DNA of 33,211 nt from Tabrizicola sp. (GTDB lineage: Bacteria; Pseudomonadota; Alphaproteobacteria; Rhodobacterales; Rhodobacteraceae), in assembly GCF_030694085.1 (NCBI RefSeq), contig NZ_JAUXZE010000003.1, positions 1 to 33,211 on the forward strand, read 5' to 3'. Every line of letters starts with the position of its first letter. Positions within the stretch are counted from its first letter, which is position 1. The notes below the pieces were generated by a model that was given only the letters and a program-made list of their open reading frames with translations, ran no database searches and was not told the origin of the DNA. Positions 14,517 through 23,983 of this stretch are shown here, in pieces. A program made the position numbers and the translations under genes.

Positions 14517-16147
14517 CAACTGGCTTTGCGACGAGCGGTCGAGAGGCGCGTGGCAACGATATCTCCGACCCGAAGCGCGTTGGCGGCGATGGTCAGGCTT
14601 GGGTTCACCCCCATCGAGGTGGGCATAAACGAGGCGTCGGCGACATAAAGATTGTCAAGATCATGTGCCTTGCAGTCCGCATCCAGAACCGAGGTCGCCG
14701 GATCCGAACCGAAGCGCAAGGTTCCACTGGGGTGGCCGAAGTTGAGTGCGATGCCGAAGTTGAGGAACATCAGCCGGTGCTGGCGCAGTTTCTGGCGCAA
14801 GAGCTGGCGAAAGAGCGCCCGGCGGGCCTTCAGCTCGTCCGAGATGCGATAGCGGATCAGCGGAACCTCGGGGTCCTCCGGGTGCGGCTCCACGCGGTTG
14901 TCCGCATAGGGCAGGTCTTCCAGAAGTCCGACAAGCACAGTGGCCGACCCGAAGACATCGGCGCCGATCTTTGCGGCGATTGTTGCCAGGCGAGACGCAC
15001 CGGGCAGGCGGCGAAGCCTGCTGCGCGACAAAATGCCCTTGAGATGCCCGGCAATCTGCCCGGCATCGGCCGCAACGCCCATCGACTGCACAAGGCCAAA
15101 ACGCTGGCCATCGTGCGCGTAGAGATCGCGAAACGACAAGGTCCTTGTCGCCCCGACTGCAGGACTGCCGCGACGGGGCCAGAATGCCACCATCTCCGAG
15201 ACGTGGAACATCAGCCCGCGACCGACCCAACCGCTGGAATTGGCGCAGCCAGACGCGTGGCTGCCGGTCGAGCGCAAAAGAAGGTTCGGCGAATTCAGTG
15301 CGCCCGCCGCGAGGATAAAAACATCGGCTTGCAGCAGATAATCGCGCCCGTCGGCCCGGACCCGCGCGGCGGTGATGCGGCCCTGCCCTTCGATCAGCTC
15401 CTCGACGGGGCAGTTGGGGAGTAGGGTCGCATTGCCGGTTTCCAGCGCCGGCTCGACCCCGGCGGAGCGGCCATCCATCTTGCAGGGGCGCGGGCATTTG
15501 CGACCCAGGCAGTCGGTGCATCCGGGCAGGCGCCGCAGTGCCTCGTGCGCGCGGTAGGGATGCAGACCGGCGGCGCGGAGGTCGTCGAACATGCGCGTCT
15601 CGGCCGCGGTGAGGGGCGGCGCGGACAGCTGCGGCCCGGGAAGATCGGACAAGGGGTCCTTCTCGCCGCGGATCGACAGGGCCTCTTCGGCCTGCGTGAA
15701 GTAGGGGCGGAAAGCGTCGAACCCCACCGGCCAGCCGCCCGTCGGGTGCGGCATGGCATCGGTCGCTTCGATATCGTGGCGTTCGGGTCGTTCGGCAGCC
15801 GCAGCATAGAAGACTGACGAGCCCCCGACCCCGCTGCCCAGCGGCGCGAAGAAGCGGTCGGGGCGATCTCCGTCGATCCGGGTTTCGATCTGGGTGGGCC
15901 AGAAGCCCCGTGCCTGGCGCGCCGAATAATCCGCGAGATCGGTCCGCAGGTCCTGGCCCTCGGTCCGGTGGCCGACGGGACCTTTTTCCAGGAAGAGCAC
16001 CGAAAGGCCACGCTCGGCCATGCGGCGACCGACGAGGCCGCCCCCGACGCCAGTGCCGACCACGATGGCATCCCAATGCCGCGCCGCAGCCCGGGCGACC
16101 AACCCCTGCCCCACGGTGGCAGCCATATGTGCAGCGGCCCCCGCCAT
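14516..16147 (-). CDS. GMC family FAD oxidoreductase
   Basis: About 543 aa. The N-terminal Rossmann motif WDAIVVGTGVGGGLVGRRMA binds FAD, followed by ERGLSVLFLEKGP; the middle has GSGVGGSSVFYAAAAERPER, a cysteine-rich GCTDCLGRKCPRPCKMDG loop as in cholesterol-oxidase-like members, and AAGALNSPNLLL. The end carries the GMC C-terminal signature LYVADASFMPTSMGVNPSLT. It would oxidise an alcohol using FAD; the substrate is not readable. The start is uncertain: ATG at 16147 (MAGAAAHM) or 16126; the open frame extends 109 codons further upstream but that part has no family similarity. The SDR downstream is coupled to it. No twin-arginine signal is seen. Confidence 0.88.
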   Translation of the reverse strand: MAGAAAHMAATVGQGLVARAAARHWDAIVVGTGVGGGLVGRRMAERGLSVLFLEKGPVGHRTEGQDLRTDLADYSARQARGFWPTQIETRIDGDRPDRFFAPLGSGVGGSSVFYAAAAERPERHDIEATDAMPHPTGGWPVGFDAFRPYFTQAEEALSIRGEKDPLSDLPGPQLSAPPLTAAETRMFDDLRAAGLHPYRAHEALRRLPGCTDCLGRKCPRPCKMDGRSAGVEPALETGNATLLPNCPVEELIEGQGRITAARVRADGRDYLLQADVFILAAGALNSPNLLLRSTGSHASGCANSSGWVGRGLMFHVSEMVAFWPRRGSPAVGATRTLSFRDLYAHDGQRFGLVQSMGVAADAGQIAGHLKGILSRSRLRRLPGASRLATIAAKIGADVFGSATVLVGLLEDLPYADNRVEPHPEDPEVPLIRYRISDELKARRALFRQLLRQKLRQHRLMFLNFGIALNFGHPSGTLRFGSDPATSVLDADCKAHDLDNLYVADASFMPTSMGVNPSLTIAANALRVGDIVATRLSTARRKAS

Positions 16148-16652
16148 CACCAAACACTCACTTTGTCGCACACCACATGCCTGCAGGCCATGTCTGCCAT
16201 CCTGCCCTACGGCCCGGATTGATCCGTCTGTTTCAGCGTCGGCCAAAACTGTCCGACATTTCGATTTGTTCTGTTCGGGGTCTGGAACGGACCGATCCGG
16301 GCGCATTTCCAAATTCAGGGCGGAACCCCTGCGCCGCCGGTCCGATATTTGTTCCCACCAATCTGCGTTACGGCGGACCCTTGCCTGTTTTCTTCGGTCC
16401 GGCAAGTGTTTTGTAAGGTAAATCCATCCGGCAAGCGACGTTCCGCAGCGATCGGCATGACCTTTCAAAGTCACGCCTCATCCCTGTGCACTGCCCTCTG
16501 CCACCTCGGGCGATCCAGGCAGGATGCCGGCCCATTGACAATTTGCGACACCAGGGCGAGACAGATCTTATGGGGATCGCGCGCTCCCCACGAGGCGTCA
16601 GCCGAAGGTCGCGTTTCACAGACATGAAACAAAACCAACATAAGGACAGCAG
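16148..16652. other. 505-bp divergent intergenic region between the GMC oxidoreductase and the chromate genes
   Basis: No gene is supported here; long open frames are extensions of, or shadows of, the flanking genes. It should hold the promoters of both directions. A TTGACA at 16535-16540 on the plus strand looks like a -35 box, but no good -10 box follows at the usual distance. A dyad lies at 16613-16630 (separate entry). Confidence 0.5.
16613..16630. promoter_or_regulatory. inverted repeat before the chromate-resistance genes
   Basis: GTTTCA and TGAAAC are perfect complements around six bases, ending 22 bases before the start codon at 16653 and just before the AAGGAC ribosome site. The position suits an operator or a leader hairpin for chromate-responsive control, but arms of six bases are short. 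Confidence 0.35.
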
Positions 16653-17486
16653 ATGCCTGCGCCCGATGCGATTTCCTGTGACAAGCTTGCCAAACTGATC
16701 GGCACCCCGCGGGCGCCGGTCATCCTGGACGTCCGGCGCGCGGCGGTGCGTCGGGACGACCCACGCGCCATTCCGGGCGCACGGCTGCTGGACGAAACCG
16801 CCCTGAACCCCGCGGACGCCCTCGCTCTGGTGCCAGGGCTGAGGAATCAAGCGGTCGTCGTTATCTGCGCCGCCGGGCATGCGCGCAGTCAGGGGCTGGC
16901 CGCTGTCCTGCGGACCGAAGGGATAGCGGCTGAGTATCTGGAGGGCGGGCAAGAGGCCTGGGTCGCTGCGGGCCTGCAAAGTTTCGACCCCAGCAAGCTG
17001 GGTCGGCGCGACGATGCGGGACGCAGTCTGTGGGTCACGCGGTCGCGACCCAAGATCGACCGCATCGCCTGTCCGTGGCTGATCCGCCGCTTCATCGACC
17101 CACGGGCAGTCTTCCTTTTCGTCGCTCCGGCCGAGGTACCTGCCGTGGCCGAGATGCTAGGTGCTGCGGCCTTCGACGTCGAGGATACGTTCTGGAGCCA
17201 TCGGGGTGATCTGTGCACCTTCGACACGCTGCTGGCCGAGTTCGGACTGCGCCTGCCCGCACTGGACCGTCTGGCGACCATCGTCCGGGGGGCCGACACG
17301 GCGCGGCCAGAGCTTGCGCCGGAATGTGCAGGGCTGCTGGCCGCCTCGCTGGGCCTTTCCCGGATGTACGCGGACGATCAGGCGCAGCTTGACGCAGGCC
17401 TGCAGCTTTACGATGCCTTCTTTCGCTGGGCGCGGGATGCGACAGAGGAAACGCATGATTGGCCGAAAGCCGGGAAAGCGAAATGA
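16653..17486 (+). CDS. chrB: rhodanese - ChrB C-terminal domain fusion, chromate resistance
   Basis: The 277-aa protein has two parts. Residues 1-115 are a rhodanese-like domain: VILDVRRAAVRRD, then VVVICAAGHARSQGLA with the active-site cysteine, and AEYLEGGQEAWVAAG. Residues 125-270 are the ChrB C-terminal domain: SRPKIDRIACPWLIRRFIDP, FDVEDTFWSHRGDLCTFDTL and a helical end with GLQLYDAFFRWARD. ChrB proteins are linked to chromate sensing or resistance; the rhodanese part replaces the N-terminal domain of the classical regulator, so an enzymatic sulfur-transfer role is as likely as regulation. AAGGAC stands seven bases before the ATG. It overlaps chrA by four bases. Confidence 0.88.
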   Translation: MPAPDAISCDKLAKLIGTPRAPVILDVRRAAVRRDDPRAIPGARLLDETALNPADALALVPGLRNQAVVVICAAGHARSQGLAAVLRTEGIAAEYLEGGQEAWVAAGLQSFDPSKLGRRDDAGRSLWVTRSRPKIDRIACPWLIRRFIDPRAVFLFVAPAEVPAVAEMLGAAAFDVEDTFWSHRGDLCTFDTLLAEFGLRLPALDRLATIVRGADTARPELAPECAGLLAASLGLSRMYADDQAQLDAGLQLYDAFFRWARDATEETHDWPKAGKAK

Positions 17487-18847
17487 CCGAGCGATCCGAC
17501 CATCCGACTCTGGGTGAAGCCACTCGCGTCTGGGCCAGGATCGCTGCCCTGTCCTTCGGCGGACCAGCGGGACAGATCGCGGTCATGCACCGCGTCCTGG
17601 TCGAAGAGAAACGCTGGCTGGGCGATGGACGCTTCCTGCACGCGCTGAATTTCTGCATGCTCCTGCCAGGACCCGAGGCGCAGCAGCTGGCGACCTATAT
17701 CGGCTGGCTGATGCATGGTGTGCGGGGCGCGCTCGTGGCGGGTCTGTTGTTCATCCTGCCGGGCGTCGTGGCGATCATGGGCCTTTCCTGGGTCTATGCG
17801 GCCTATGGGCAGATCGGCATAGTCTCGGCGCTGTTCTTCGGGCTGAAGGCCGCGGTGCTGGCCATCGTGCTGCAGGCGGTCGTGCGGGTCGGGCGGCGAG
17901 CGCTGCGCAATGGCGTGTTGCGGGCCATCGCCGCGGCCTCGTTCCTGGCGATCTTCGCATTTCAGGTGCCCTTCCCGGTGATCATCGCCGTGGCCGCGCT
18001 GATCGGCTGGGTGGGCGCCAAGACCGGTCTGGCCGCCTTCCGGGCGGGTGGGGGCCACGCTGCCGTGGGCGCGACCCACGTCGATGATGCCGCGACCTTG
18101 CTGGGAGAGGAGGCGGCCCTGCCCCCCTCGGCGCGACGAGAAGCGCTGCGCGCGGGGCTTGCAGCGCTTGGTCTTTGGCTTTTGCCGGTCGCGGTCATCC
18201 TGATTATTGCGCCGGGAAGCGTCTTTTCCGACATCGCCACCTTCTTCTCGAAACTGGCCGTCCTGACCTTCGGTGGGGCCTATGCCGTGCTGGCCTGGGT
18301 CGCGCAGGAGGCCGTGGGGACCTATGGCTGGCTGGGGCCGGGCGAGATGCTGGATGGTCTGGGCATGGCCGAGACCACGCCTGGGCCGCTGATCATGGTG
18401 CTTCAGTTTGTCGGCTTCCTGGGCGCTCTGCGCGAGGCGGGCTGGGCGCACCCCTATCTTGCCGCGACACTGGGCGGACTGCTGACGACCTGGGTGACCT
18501 TCGCTCCCTGTTTTGCCTGGATTTTCCTGGGCGCCCCCTACATGGAGGGCCTGAGGCGCAACCTGGCGCTTTCGGCGGCCCTTTCGGCGGTCACTGCAGC
18601 GGTGGTTGGTGTGATCCTGAACCTGGCCCTGTGGTTCGCGATCCATGTGGTCTGGAGCAAGGTTGCCTGGATCAGTCTGGGCCCGCTGACAATGGAATTG
18701 CCGGTGCCGGATTCGATCAACTGGGTGGCGGCAGGTCTGTCGGCGCTGGCCATCCTGGCGGTGTTCCGGCTGAAGCTGGGCCTGGCGACCGTGCTGGCGG
18801 GCGCGGCCGGTCTGGGACTGACCCTGCATTTGGCGGGCCTGGCCTGA
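17483..18847 (+). CDS. chrA: chromate efflux transporter ChrA
   Basis: The 454-aa membrane protein has two homologous CHR halves, as in long-chain ChrA: FGGPAGQIAVMHRVLVEEKR with LLPGPEAQQLATYIGWLMHG in the first, and FGGAYAVLAWVAQEAVGTYG with TPGPLIMVLQFVGFLGALRE in the second. It exports chromate from the cytoplasm. The ATG at 17483 is chosen because it makes the typical ATGA overlap with the stop of the chrB-like gene; the frame is open eight codons further up. About ten to twelve hydrophobic segments are visible and length matches the family. No terminator is seen in the 19 bases before the convergent RTX gene. Confidence 0.95.
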   Translation: MTERSDHPTLGEATRVWARIAALSFGGPAGQIAVMHRVLVEEKRWLGDGRFLHALNFCMLLPGPEAQQLATYIGWLMHGVRGALVAGLLFILPGVVAIMGLSWVYAAYGQIGIVSALFFGLKAAVLAIVLQAVVRVGRRALRNGVLRAIAAASFLAIFAFQVPFPVIIAVAALIGWVGAKTGLAAFRAGGGHAAVGATHVDDAATLLGEEAALPPSARREALRAGLAALGLWLLPVAVILIIAPGSVFSDIATFFSKLAVLTFGGAYAVLAWVAQEAVGTYGWLGPGEMLDGLGMAETTPGPLIMVLQFVGFLGALREAGWAHPYLAATLGGLLTTWVTFAPCFAWIFLGAPYMEGLRRNLALSAALSAVTAAVVGVILNLALWFAIHVVWSKVAWISLGPLTMELPVPDSINWVAAGLSALAILAVFRLKLGLATVLAGAAGLGLTLHLAGLA

Positions 18848-18866
18848 GCCCAAGGTCCGGCCGCAG

Positions 18867-21257
18867 TCAGCCGGCGACCAGGACCCGTGCTTCGTGGGCA
18901 TTGAGCGACACGCGCGCACTGGAAAACGCGCTGGCCTGGTTGGCAAGTTCGGGAAAAAGCTCCAGCACTTCGGCCCGCGCGGCCTGATCCAGCGCCTCGA
19001 CTGTCCGTTCGGCTGGCTGGAAGCTTTCCGTCCAGGACCCGTTCGAAAGCAGAAGCTCGTGCCGGTCCAGAAGGACATGGACATAGGTCACGCCTTCATC
19101 GGGGCAGGCCCGGGTAACGCCAGGCAGTCCCAGCAGGTGCTTGGCGGGAACCAGCACCTCGTCCTCGGCGAAGTAAAGCTCCGCCGTGGCACCTTCGACC
19201 AGCACCCGGTGCTGGGGCGAGACCAGCAAAGGCTGGTCAGGACCCGTACCGAACAGCGCGCCGGCAGCGATGCTGATAGGTTGCAGGGCGGGACGGGCCA
19301 GAAGGTCTTGCCGCGACAGGTGGCGGCGTCCGACCCAGCGCAAGGGCTGAAGGCCGTGATCGCGGGTCTGGACCAGATCGCCCGGCTGCAACCTCTCGAC
19401 CAGCACGTCGCCCCGATCAGTCAGGATCCGCGTGCCGGGGGTGAAGCAGATGATGACCACAGTCTCGATGTCCGAGAAACTGAGCGTGCCGATGACCGTG
19501 ATCCCGTCCGGCCCGAAGAAGGTGATCGTTCCGTTCTCGGCGTTAAGCGGATCGTAGGTGAGGTCGATGCGCCCCCAGCCCAGTCCGGTGATATCCAGGA
19601 TAAGCCGATCATTGTCGGCCCCGCCGAGCCCGCCGTCGACGATCTCGGCGCCCGATATGTCGTTGACCGTGCCGGTGAAGGTGAAAAAGAACTGGTCCTC
19701 GTCATCGCCGCCGAACAGCTCGTCCCGGCCCGACCCACCGTAAAGCGTGTCCTGGCCGGACCCCCCGTAGAGGGTGTCGTTGTCTGCGCCACCAAAGAGC
19801 CTGTCGTTGCCTGCCCCGCCGTCGACCAGGTCGTTGCCTGCATCACCGGAAACCGTATCGTCATCCGCGCCGCCGAAGAGGCTGTCGCCACCGCCAAGGC
19901 CTGAAATGCTGTCGTTGCCAAGTCCGCCATAGAAGACGTTGGTGTACGCGTCTGCCGCAAGCGTGCTGGAGCCGTCGAAGCCAACCAGCGTATCGTTGAA
20001 CGCCGATCCGATGATCCCGTCGACGCCCGAGCCAGTGTCCCCAGTGGCAAAGCCGCCCGAGAAACTTCCGGTGGCAAGGTTGATCGAGACCGCAGCGTTG
20101 GAATCGCTGTAGTCGATGAAATCAAGTCCCGTCCCGCCGATCAGCGTGTCCGCGCCGTCGCCGCCACGCAGGGTATCGTCCCCGTTGCCACCGATCAGGC
20201 TGTCGCCGCCCGCGTCGCCCTGCAGGAAATCGTTTCCGTCGCCGCCGTCCAGTGTGTCCGAGCCAGCCCCGCCATACAGCGTATCGTTGCCGGCATCTCC
20301 GAAGAGGATGTCACCCTCGTCGCCGCCATAGAGCAGGTCACCGTCGTCGCCCCCGCGCAGGGAGTCGGCCCCGGTGCCACCGAAAAGCGTATCGAAACCG
20401 GCCCCACCGAACAGCGAGTCCGCCTCGGAGCCGCCGTCGAGAAGGTCGTCCCCGGCATCGCCGTAAAGCGTATCCGTCCCGGCATCCCCGTAGAGGGCGT
20501 CGAAGCCGTCGTTGCCATAGATCAGGTCACCGTCGCCGCCACCGTATAGCGTGTCCGCGTCCGCACCGCCGTACAGAGTGTCAATACCGGCGTCCCCGAA
20601 AAGCGTGTCCGCTCCTGCATCGCCAAAGAGAACGTCGGCGTCCCCGCCGCCGAACATCAGATCGGCATCGTTGCCCCCGTAGAGCACGTCGAGACCGGCA
20701 TCGCCGTACAGCGTGTCGGCCCCATCGTTGCCGGCGACTGTGTCAGCCTCGACGCCGCCATAGGCCAGGTCGGCGTCGGCCCCGCCATACAGGACATCAA
20801 GTCCCGCGCCGCCATAGAGCGTATCAAGGCCAGCCGCGCCCGAGATAAGGTCACTGCCGCCTTCGCCCTGCAGAAAATTGCCGATCGAGTCGCCCGTGAT
20901 GGTGTCCGCACCGCTGCCGCCGATGACGCCCTCGATCCCGGACAGGACGTCGCTGCCCTCGCCCGTGGCGGTACCGGTCCCGAGGTTCACGGTGACCGAC
21001 GCGCCAACGCCGAGATAGCTGGCGAAGTCGAATCCGTCGCCGCCGATCAGCGTGTCGTCGTTGGACCCGCCATAGAGCGTGTCATTGCCGGGTCCGCCGT
21101 CCAGAAGGTCCCGGCCGGTTCCACCGTACAGAATGTCATTGCCCGTAAGCCCACGTAGCGTGTCATCGCCACCGCCCCCAAAGATGAGGTCGTTGAAATT
21201 CCCGTCGTTGTCACCGACCAGGCTGTTGTTGCCCGGCCCGCCATTGATCGTCGCCAT
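18867..21257 (-). CDS. RTX-repeat calcium-binding protein with C-terminal Hint domain
   Basis: This 796-aa acidic protein consists from residue 2 to about 530 of nonapeptide RTX repeats (GGxGxDxLxGG type: [15 protein letters not shown] and variants), which bind calcium outside the cell. Two non-repeat inserts with [15 protein letters not shown] and [14 protein letters not shown] interrupt them. A beta segment (530-603) leads to a Hint domain from Cys604 ([20 protein letters not shown]), with [11 protein letters not shown] and ending [13 protein letters not shown], of the Hint-2 kind frequent in Rhodobacterales. Secretion is expected by a type I system, but no ABC or membrane-fusion gene is in the window. 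The DNA repeats are internal to the gene. CCGGAG stands before the ATG. Confidence 0.93.
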   Translation of the reverse strand: MATINGGPGNNSLVGDNDGNFNDLIFGGGGDDTLRGLTGNDILYGGTGRDLLDGGPGNDTLYGGSNDDTLIGGDGFDFASYLGVGASVTVNLGTGTATGEGSDVLSGIEGVIGGSGADTITGDSIGNFLQGEGGSDLISGAAGLDTLYGGAGLDVLYGGADADLAYGGVEADTVAGNDGADTLYGDAGLDVLYGGNDADLMFGGGDADVLFGDAGADTLFGDAGIDTLYGGADADTLYGGGDGDLIYGNDGFDALYGDAGTDTLYGDAGDDLLDGGSEADSLFGGAGFDTLFGGTGADSLRGGDDGDLLYGGDEGDILFGDAGNDTLYGGAGSDTLDGGDGNDFLQGDAGGDSLIGGNGDDTLRGGDGADTLIGGTGLDFIDYSDSNAAVSINLATGSFSGGFATGDTGSGVDGIIGSAFNDTLVGFDGSSTLAADAYTNVFYGGLGNDSISGLGGGDSLFGGADDDTVSGDAGNDLVDGGAGNDRLFGGADNDTLYGGSGQDTLYGGSGRDELFGGDDEDQFFFTFTGTVNDISGAEIVDGGLGGADNDRLILDITGLGWGRIDLTYDPLNAENGTITFFGPDGITVIGTLSFSDIETVVIICFTPGTRILTDRGDVLVERLQPGDLVQTRDHGLQPLRWVGRRHLSRQDLLARPALQPISIAAGALFGTGPDQPLLVSPQHRVLVEGATAELYFAEDEVLVPAKHLLGLPGVTRACPDEGVTYVHVLLDRHELLLSNGSWTESFQPAERTVEALDQAARAEVLELFPELANQASAFSSARVSLNAHEARVLVAG

Positions 21258-21845
21258 GCCCGCTCCGGTCCTGCCGTCACCCCGCCACGCCCTCAGGTCT
21301 GGAAGTGGCGAATTCGAGGCAGCTTAGGGGAATATGAACGCAAGGTTAACAAGTGAGTATCCAGACACCACATTCTTTAGCATGAAATTTCGCGTAGATC
21401 ACCACATCTATGTAAACGCGCTACAGCTGGGCGAACTTGACGTCCAGACTGCCTAATTTCCTGCAGGATCAGAGCGAAGTCTGCCGATGGCAGGGATACG
21501 TGGCAATGCACGCGCGTGGATACGTCTGGCTCTACGGAGACCATCGTCGGGCTCATTGTGGATGGTGGGCAAAAGCATGATCACCGGGACTGCGATGGCG
21601 CCTTGGCCGAACTCCCAGGGCAGAGAGCCAACTTTTGATTGTGTCAGAGCCGAAGGAGGCCAGGACCGCCCCACCTCCAGAAGTCCGCACTTACCTTGCC
21701 AGGCCCGCGGCCTGCCGTACATCCGGGCACGATCGTCGGTGACATCGGCCGGCTTGAAACCGCTTGCAATGACGGGCGATGCGGGCTTGGCTTTGGTCAA
21801 GGCCCAAGTGTTATCCAGCGCGGGCATCGGTATGCGGACAAGGCG
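21258..21845. other. 588-bp gap between the RTX gene and lacI, no convincing gene
   Basis: The part 21300-21430 is AT-richer and should hold the RTX promoter. It contains TGTAAACGCGCTACA at 21411-21425, which resembles a degenerate LacI-family operator. A 124-codon frame on the minus strand (21453-21827) has no recognised domain and no clear ribosome site and may be chance or a decayed gene. Confidence 0.4.
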
Positions 21846-22844
21846 ATGGGTGTGACACTGAAGGATGTGGCAGAACGGGCCGGGGTTTCCCGGTCGGCAG
21901 TCTCGCGCACGTTCACCGATGGGGCATCGGTTTCGGCCAAGACCCGGTCCAAGGTGGAGAAGGCGGCAAGCGAGTTGGGCTATGCGCCCAACGCCCTGGC
22001 CTCAAGTCTGACGACGGGCCGGACAAAGATGATCGGCCTGATTGCCAACAACTTCCACAACCCGCTGATCCTGGAGGTGTTCGACCTTTTCACCCGCGGC
22101 CTGCAGGACCGCGGGCTGCGGCCGCTGCTGGTCAACCTCAGCGATGCGACGGACCCTGCGGATTCGGTGCGGATGCTGCGGCAGTATTCGGTGGACGGGG
22201 TGATCGTTGCCTCTTCTACCCTGCCCTCCAGCTTTGCGCTGGCGTTCAAGGCGGCGGGACTGCCCGTCGTGCATGCCTTCGGGCGCTATGCGACGGCGCC
22301 CGATGTGCATGTGGTTGGGATCGACAACGTGGCTTGCGGGCGGATGGCAGCCGAGGCGCTGGTGCAACGTGGCTATGGGCGGGTCGCCTTTCTGGGCGGG
22401 CCACGCAGTGCGACTTCCACGCAGGACCGCGTGGCGGGGTTTCTGGGTGCGCTGGCCGGCTGCCCTGAGGTACATGTGAGCGCGAGCTATGCCAGCGCAT
22501 ACACCTTCGACGCGGGCCGGACCGAAATGCAGCAGCTTTTGCAGGACACCCCGGCCGAGGCCTATTTCTGCGGCGACGATCTGCTGGCCGTCGGGGCGCT
22601 GAGTGCCATTCACGAAGCGGGGCTGTCGGTGCCGGGCGACATTGGCCTGATCGGGCTGAACGACATGGAAATGGCGCGCTGGCAGATGATCGGACTGACG
22701 ACCATCCGCCAGCCAGTCGCGCAGATCATCGACGCGGCCATCGCACTTGTGGTCTCAACCATTGAGGATCCCGGACGTCCGCCCGAGACCCGCCTGTTCC
22801 CCTGCCGCGTGGTCGAGCGACAGACTTTGCGCGCCCTGCCCTAG
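21846..22844 (+). CDS. LacI-family transcriptional regulator of the cyclitol regulon
   Basis: The 332-aa protein has the LacI helix-turn-helix at residues 1-25 (VTLKDVAERAGVSRSAVSRT) and hinge region ELGYAPNALASSL, then a periplasmic-binding-protein-like effector domain (IGLIANNFHNP, VDGVIVASS, VVGIDNVACGRMAAEAL, FCGDDLLAVGAL). I choose the ATG at 21846 because the family begins there; the frame is open 69 codons upstream. It converges with the first dehydrogenase gene: both stop codons are read from one CTAG at 22841-22844. By position it should repress the two divergent catabolic operons through the palindrome at 26036-26051 and be released by a pathway intermediate. Confidence 0.93.
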   Translation: MGVTLKDVAERAGVSRSAVSRTFTDGASVSAKTRSKVEKAASELGYAPNALASSLTTGRTKMIGLIANNFHNPLILEVFDLFTRGLQDRGLRPLLVNLSDATDPADSVRMLRQYSVDGVIVASSTLPSSFALAFKAAGLPVVHAFGRYATAPDVHVVGIDNVACGRMAAEALVQRGYGRVAFLGGPRSATSTQDRVAGFLGALAGCPEVHVSASYASAYTFDAGRTEMQQLLQDTPAEAYFCGDDLLAVGALSAIHEAGLSVPGDIGLIGLNDMEMARWQMIGLTTIRQPVAQIIDAAIALVVSTIEDPGRPPETRLFPCRVVERQTLRALP

Positions 22845-23974
22845 CGGAACATCGGCGGGCGGGCGTCCATCCACGCGCCGCCAGCCTTGGCCGAGGCGAC
22901 AGCGGTGTGGACTGCCGCCATCGACCGCAACCCGCTGGGGGCCGTCGGCAGCCCGTCGCGCTGTTCGCCGCGGATCGCATCCGCCAGATCGCAATAGATA
23001 TTCGCCACCGCCAGCGGGAAGCCTTCGGGGTGGGCGATGGCCACACGAGACAGGCGCTTGGCGTCCTCGTAAAGTCCGCCTTCACCCTTCTCCATGATCT
23101 GCGTGCGCCCGCCGACGGGGGTGTAGATCAGCTGGTTCGGCTGCTCGGACGCCCAGCGGAAGCCGCCGGTTTCGCCGAAGACCTGGATGTCGAAGCCGTG
23201 CTGCCGCCCGATGGCAACCGAGGAGGTCCATAACCTGCCGACCGTGCCCTTCGCCATGCGGAAGTTGACCATCGCGTCATCCTCCAGCACACGCGACGGA
23301 ATGGTCGAGGCGAAGTCGGCGGAAAGCTTTTCCACCTCGTCATCGCAGATGAAGCTGGCCATGTGCAGCGCGTGGATGCCGCAGTCGGCGAACTGGCCGG
23401 ACACGCCCGCCATTGCCGGGTCATAGCGCCAGCGGACGCGGGGATTGTCGGCGTCGGTGGCGTCGCCGTGGTGACCGTGGCTGAAGTTGGTGACGACAAG
23501 GCGCACCTTGCCGATGTCACCGTTGCGCACCATCGCGCGGGCCTGGCGGACCATCGGATAGGCGGAATAACAGTAGTTCACCGCGCAGATTTTCCCGGTC
23601 TTGGCAGCGATGCGGACGATCTCTTCGCCCTCCTCGACCGTCACCGTCATCGGCTTTTCGCACAGGACGTTGAACCCGGCCTCCAAGAAAGCCTTGGTGA
23701 TCTGGAAATGGGTGGAATTCGGAGTGGCCACTGTCACCAGATCGCAGCGGTCGGGGCGATTCTTTTCCCCCACCAGCATTTCTTCCCAGTCGCCATAGGC
23801 GCGGTCGGCGGCGACACCCAGGCGCTGCGCATACTCGCGCCCCACGTCGGCCCGGTGGTCCAGCGCACCCGCGACCAGGTTGAAATGCCCGTCTGCCAAA
23901 GCGCCGAGGCGGTGGGCCGGGCCGATCTGGCTGCCTTCGCCGCCACCGATCATGCCCCAGTTCAGTCTTGCCAT
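22841..23974 (-). CDS. Gfo/Idh/MocA family NAD(P)-dependent oxidoreductase (first copy)
   Basis: The 377-aa enzyme has the nucleotide-binding motif GMIGGGEGSQIGPAHR at the N-terminus, VTVATPNSTHF, the LCEKPMT lysine-proline element and DCGIHALHMASF with the catalytic Asp/His pair. The family oxidises hydroxyl groups of sugars and cyclitols; within this cluster it would act on an inositol or a related ketose. It is the last gene of a three-gene minus-strand operon, nine bases after the TIM-barrel gene, with AAGGGACC before its ATG. It differs enough from the second copy (24897-26009) to suggest a different substrate or stereochemistry rather than a recent duplicate. Confidence 0.9.
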   Translation of the reverse strand: MARLNWGMIGGGEGSQIGPAHRLGALADGHFNLVAGALDHRADVGREYAQRLGVAADRAYGDWEEMLVGEKNRPDRCDLVTVATPNSTHFQITKAFLEAGFNVLCEKPMTVTVEEGEEIVRIAAKTGKICAVNYCYSAYPMVRQARAMVRNGDIGKVRLVVTNFSHGHHGDATDADNPRVRWRYDPAMAGVSGQFADCGIHALHMASFICDDEVEKLSADFASTIPSRVLEDDAMVNFRMAKGTVGRLWTSSVAIGRQHGFDIQVFGETGGFRWASEQPNQLIYTPVGGRTQIMEKGEGGLYEDAKRLSRVAIAHPEGFPLAVANIYCDLADAIRGEQRDGLPTAPSGLRSMAAVHTAVASAKAGGAWMDARPPMFR

Positions 23975-23983
23975 GATGGTCCC

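Noticed and set aside
14661..16157. 498-codon frame on the same strand as the GMC oxidoreductase
   Set aside because: It is out of frame with the GMC gene, Arg/Pro/Gly-rich, and has no motif; the overlapping frame has full GMC signatures.
16148..16474. 109-codon N-terminal extension of the GMC oxidoreductase
   Set aside because: It has no family similarity, is rich in Arg and unlike a signal peptide, and occupies the divergent promoter region.
16535..16563. Consensus TTGACA promoter before the chromate genes
   Set aside because: The -35 box is perfect, but at 16-18 bases distance there is no acceptable -10 box, so it is not called as a promoter.
17408..19084. 558-codon open frame antisense to chrA
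   Set aside because: Composition is Arg/Gln/Gly/His-rich without motifs, and chrA on the plus strand is a clear family member. It is a GC-rich shadow.
18900..21250. Regular short repeats suggesting a CRISPR or satellite array
   Set aside because: The repeats keep the reading frame and encode RTX nonapeptides; spacing and sequence vary as in coding repeats, with no constant direct repeat and unique spacers.
21453..21827. 124-codon minus-strand frame before lacI
   Set aside because: No recognised domain, no clear ribosome binding site, and two other frames are equally open. A decayed gene cannot be excluded, so it is only mentioned in the gap entry.
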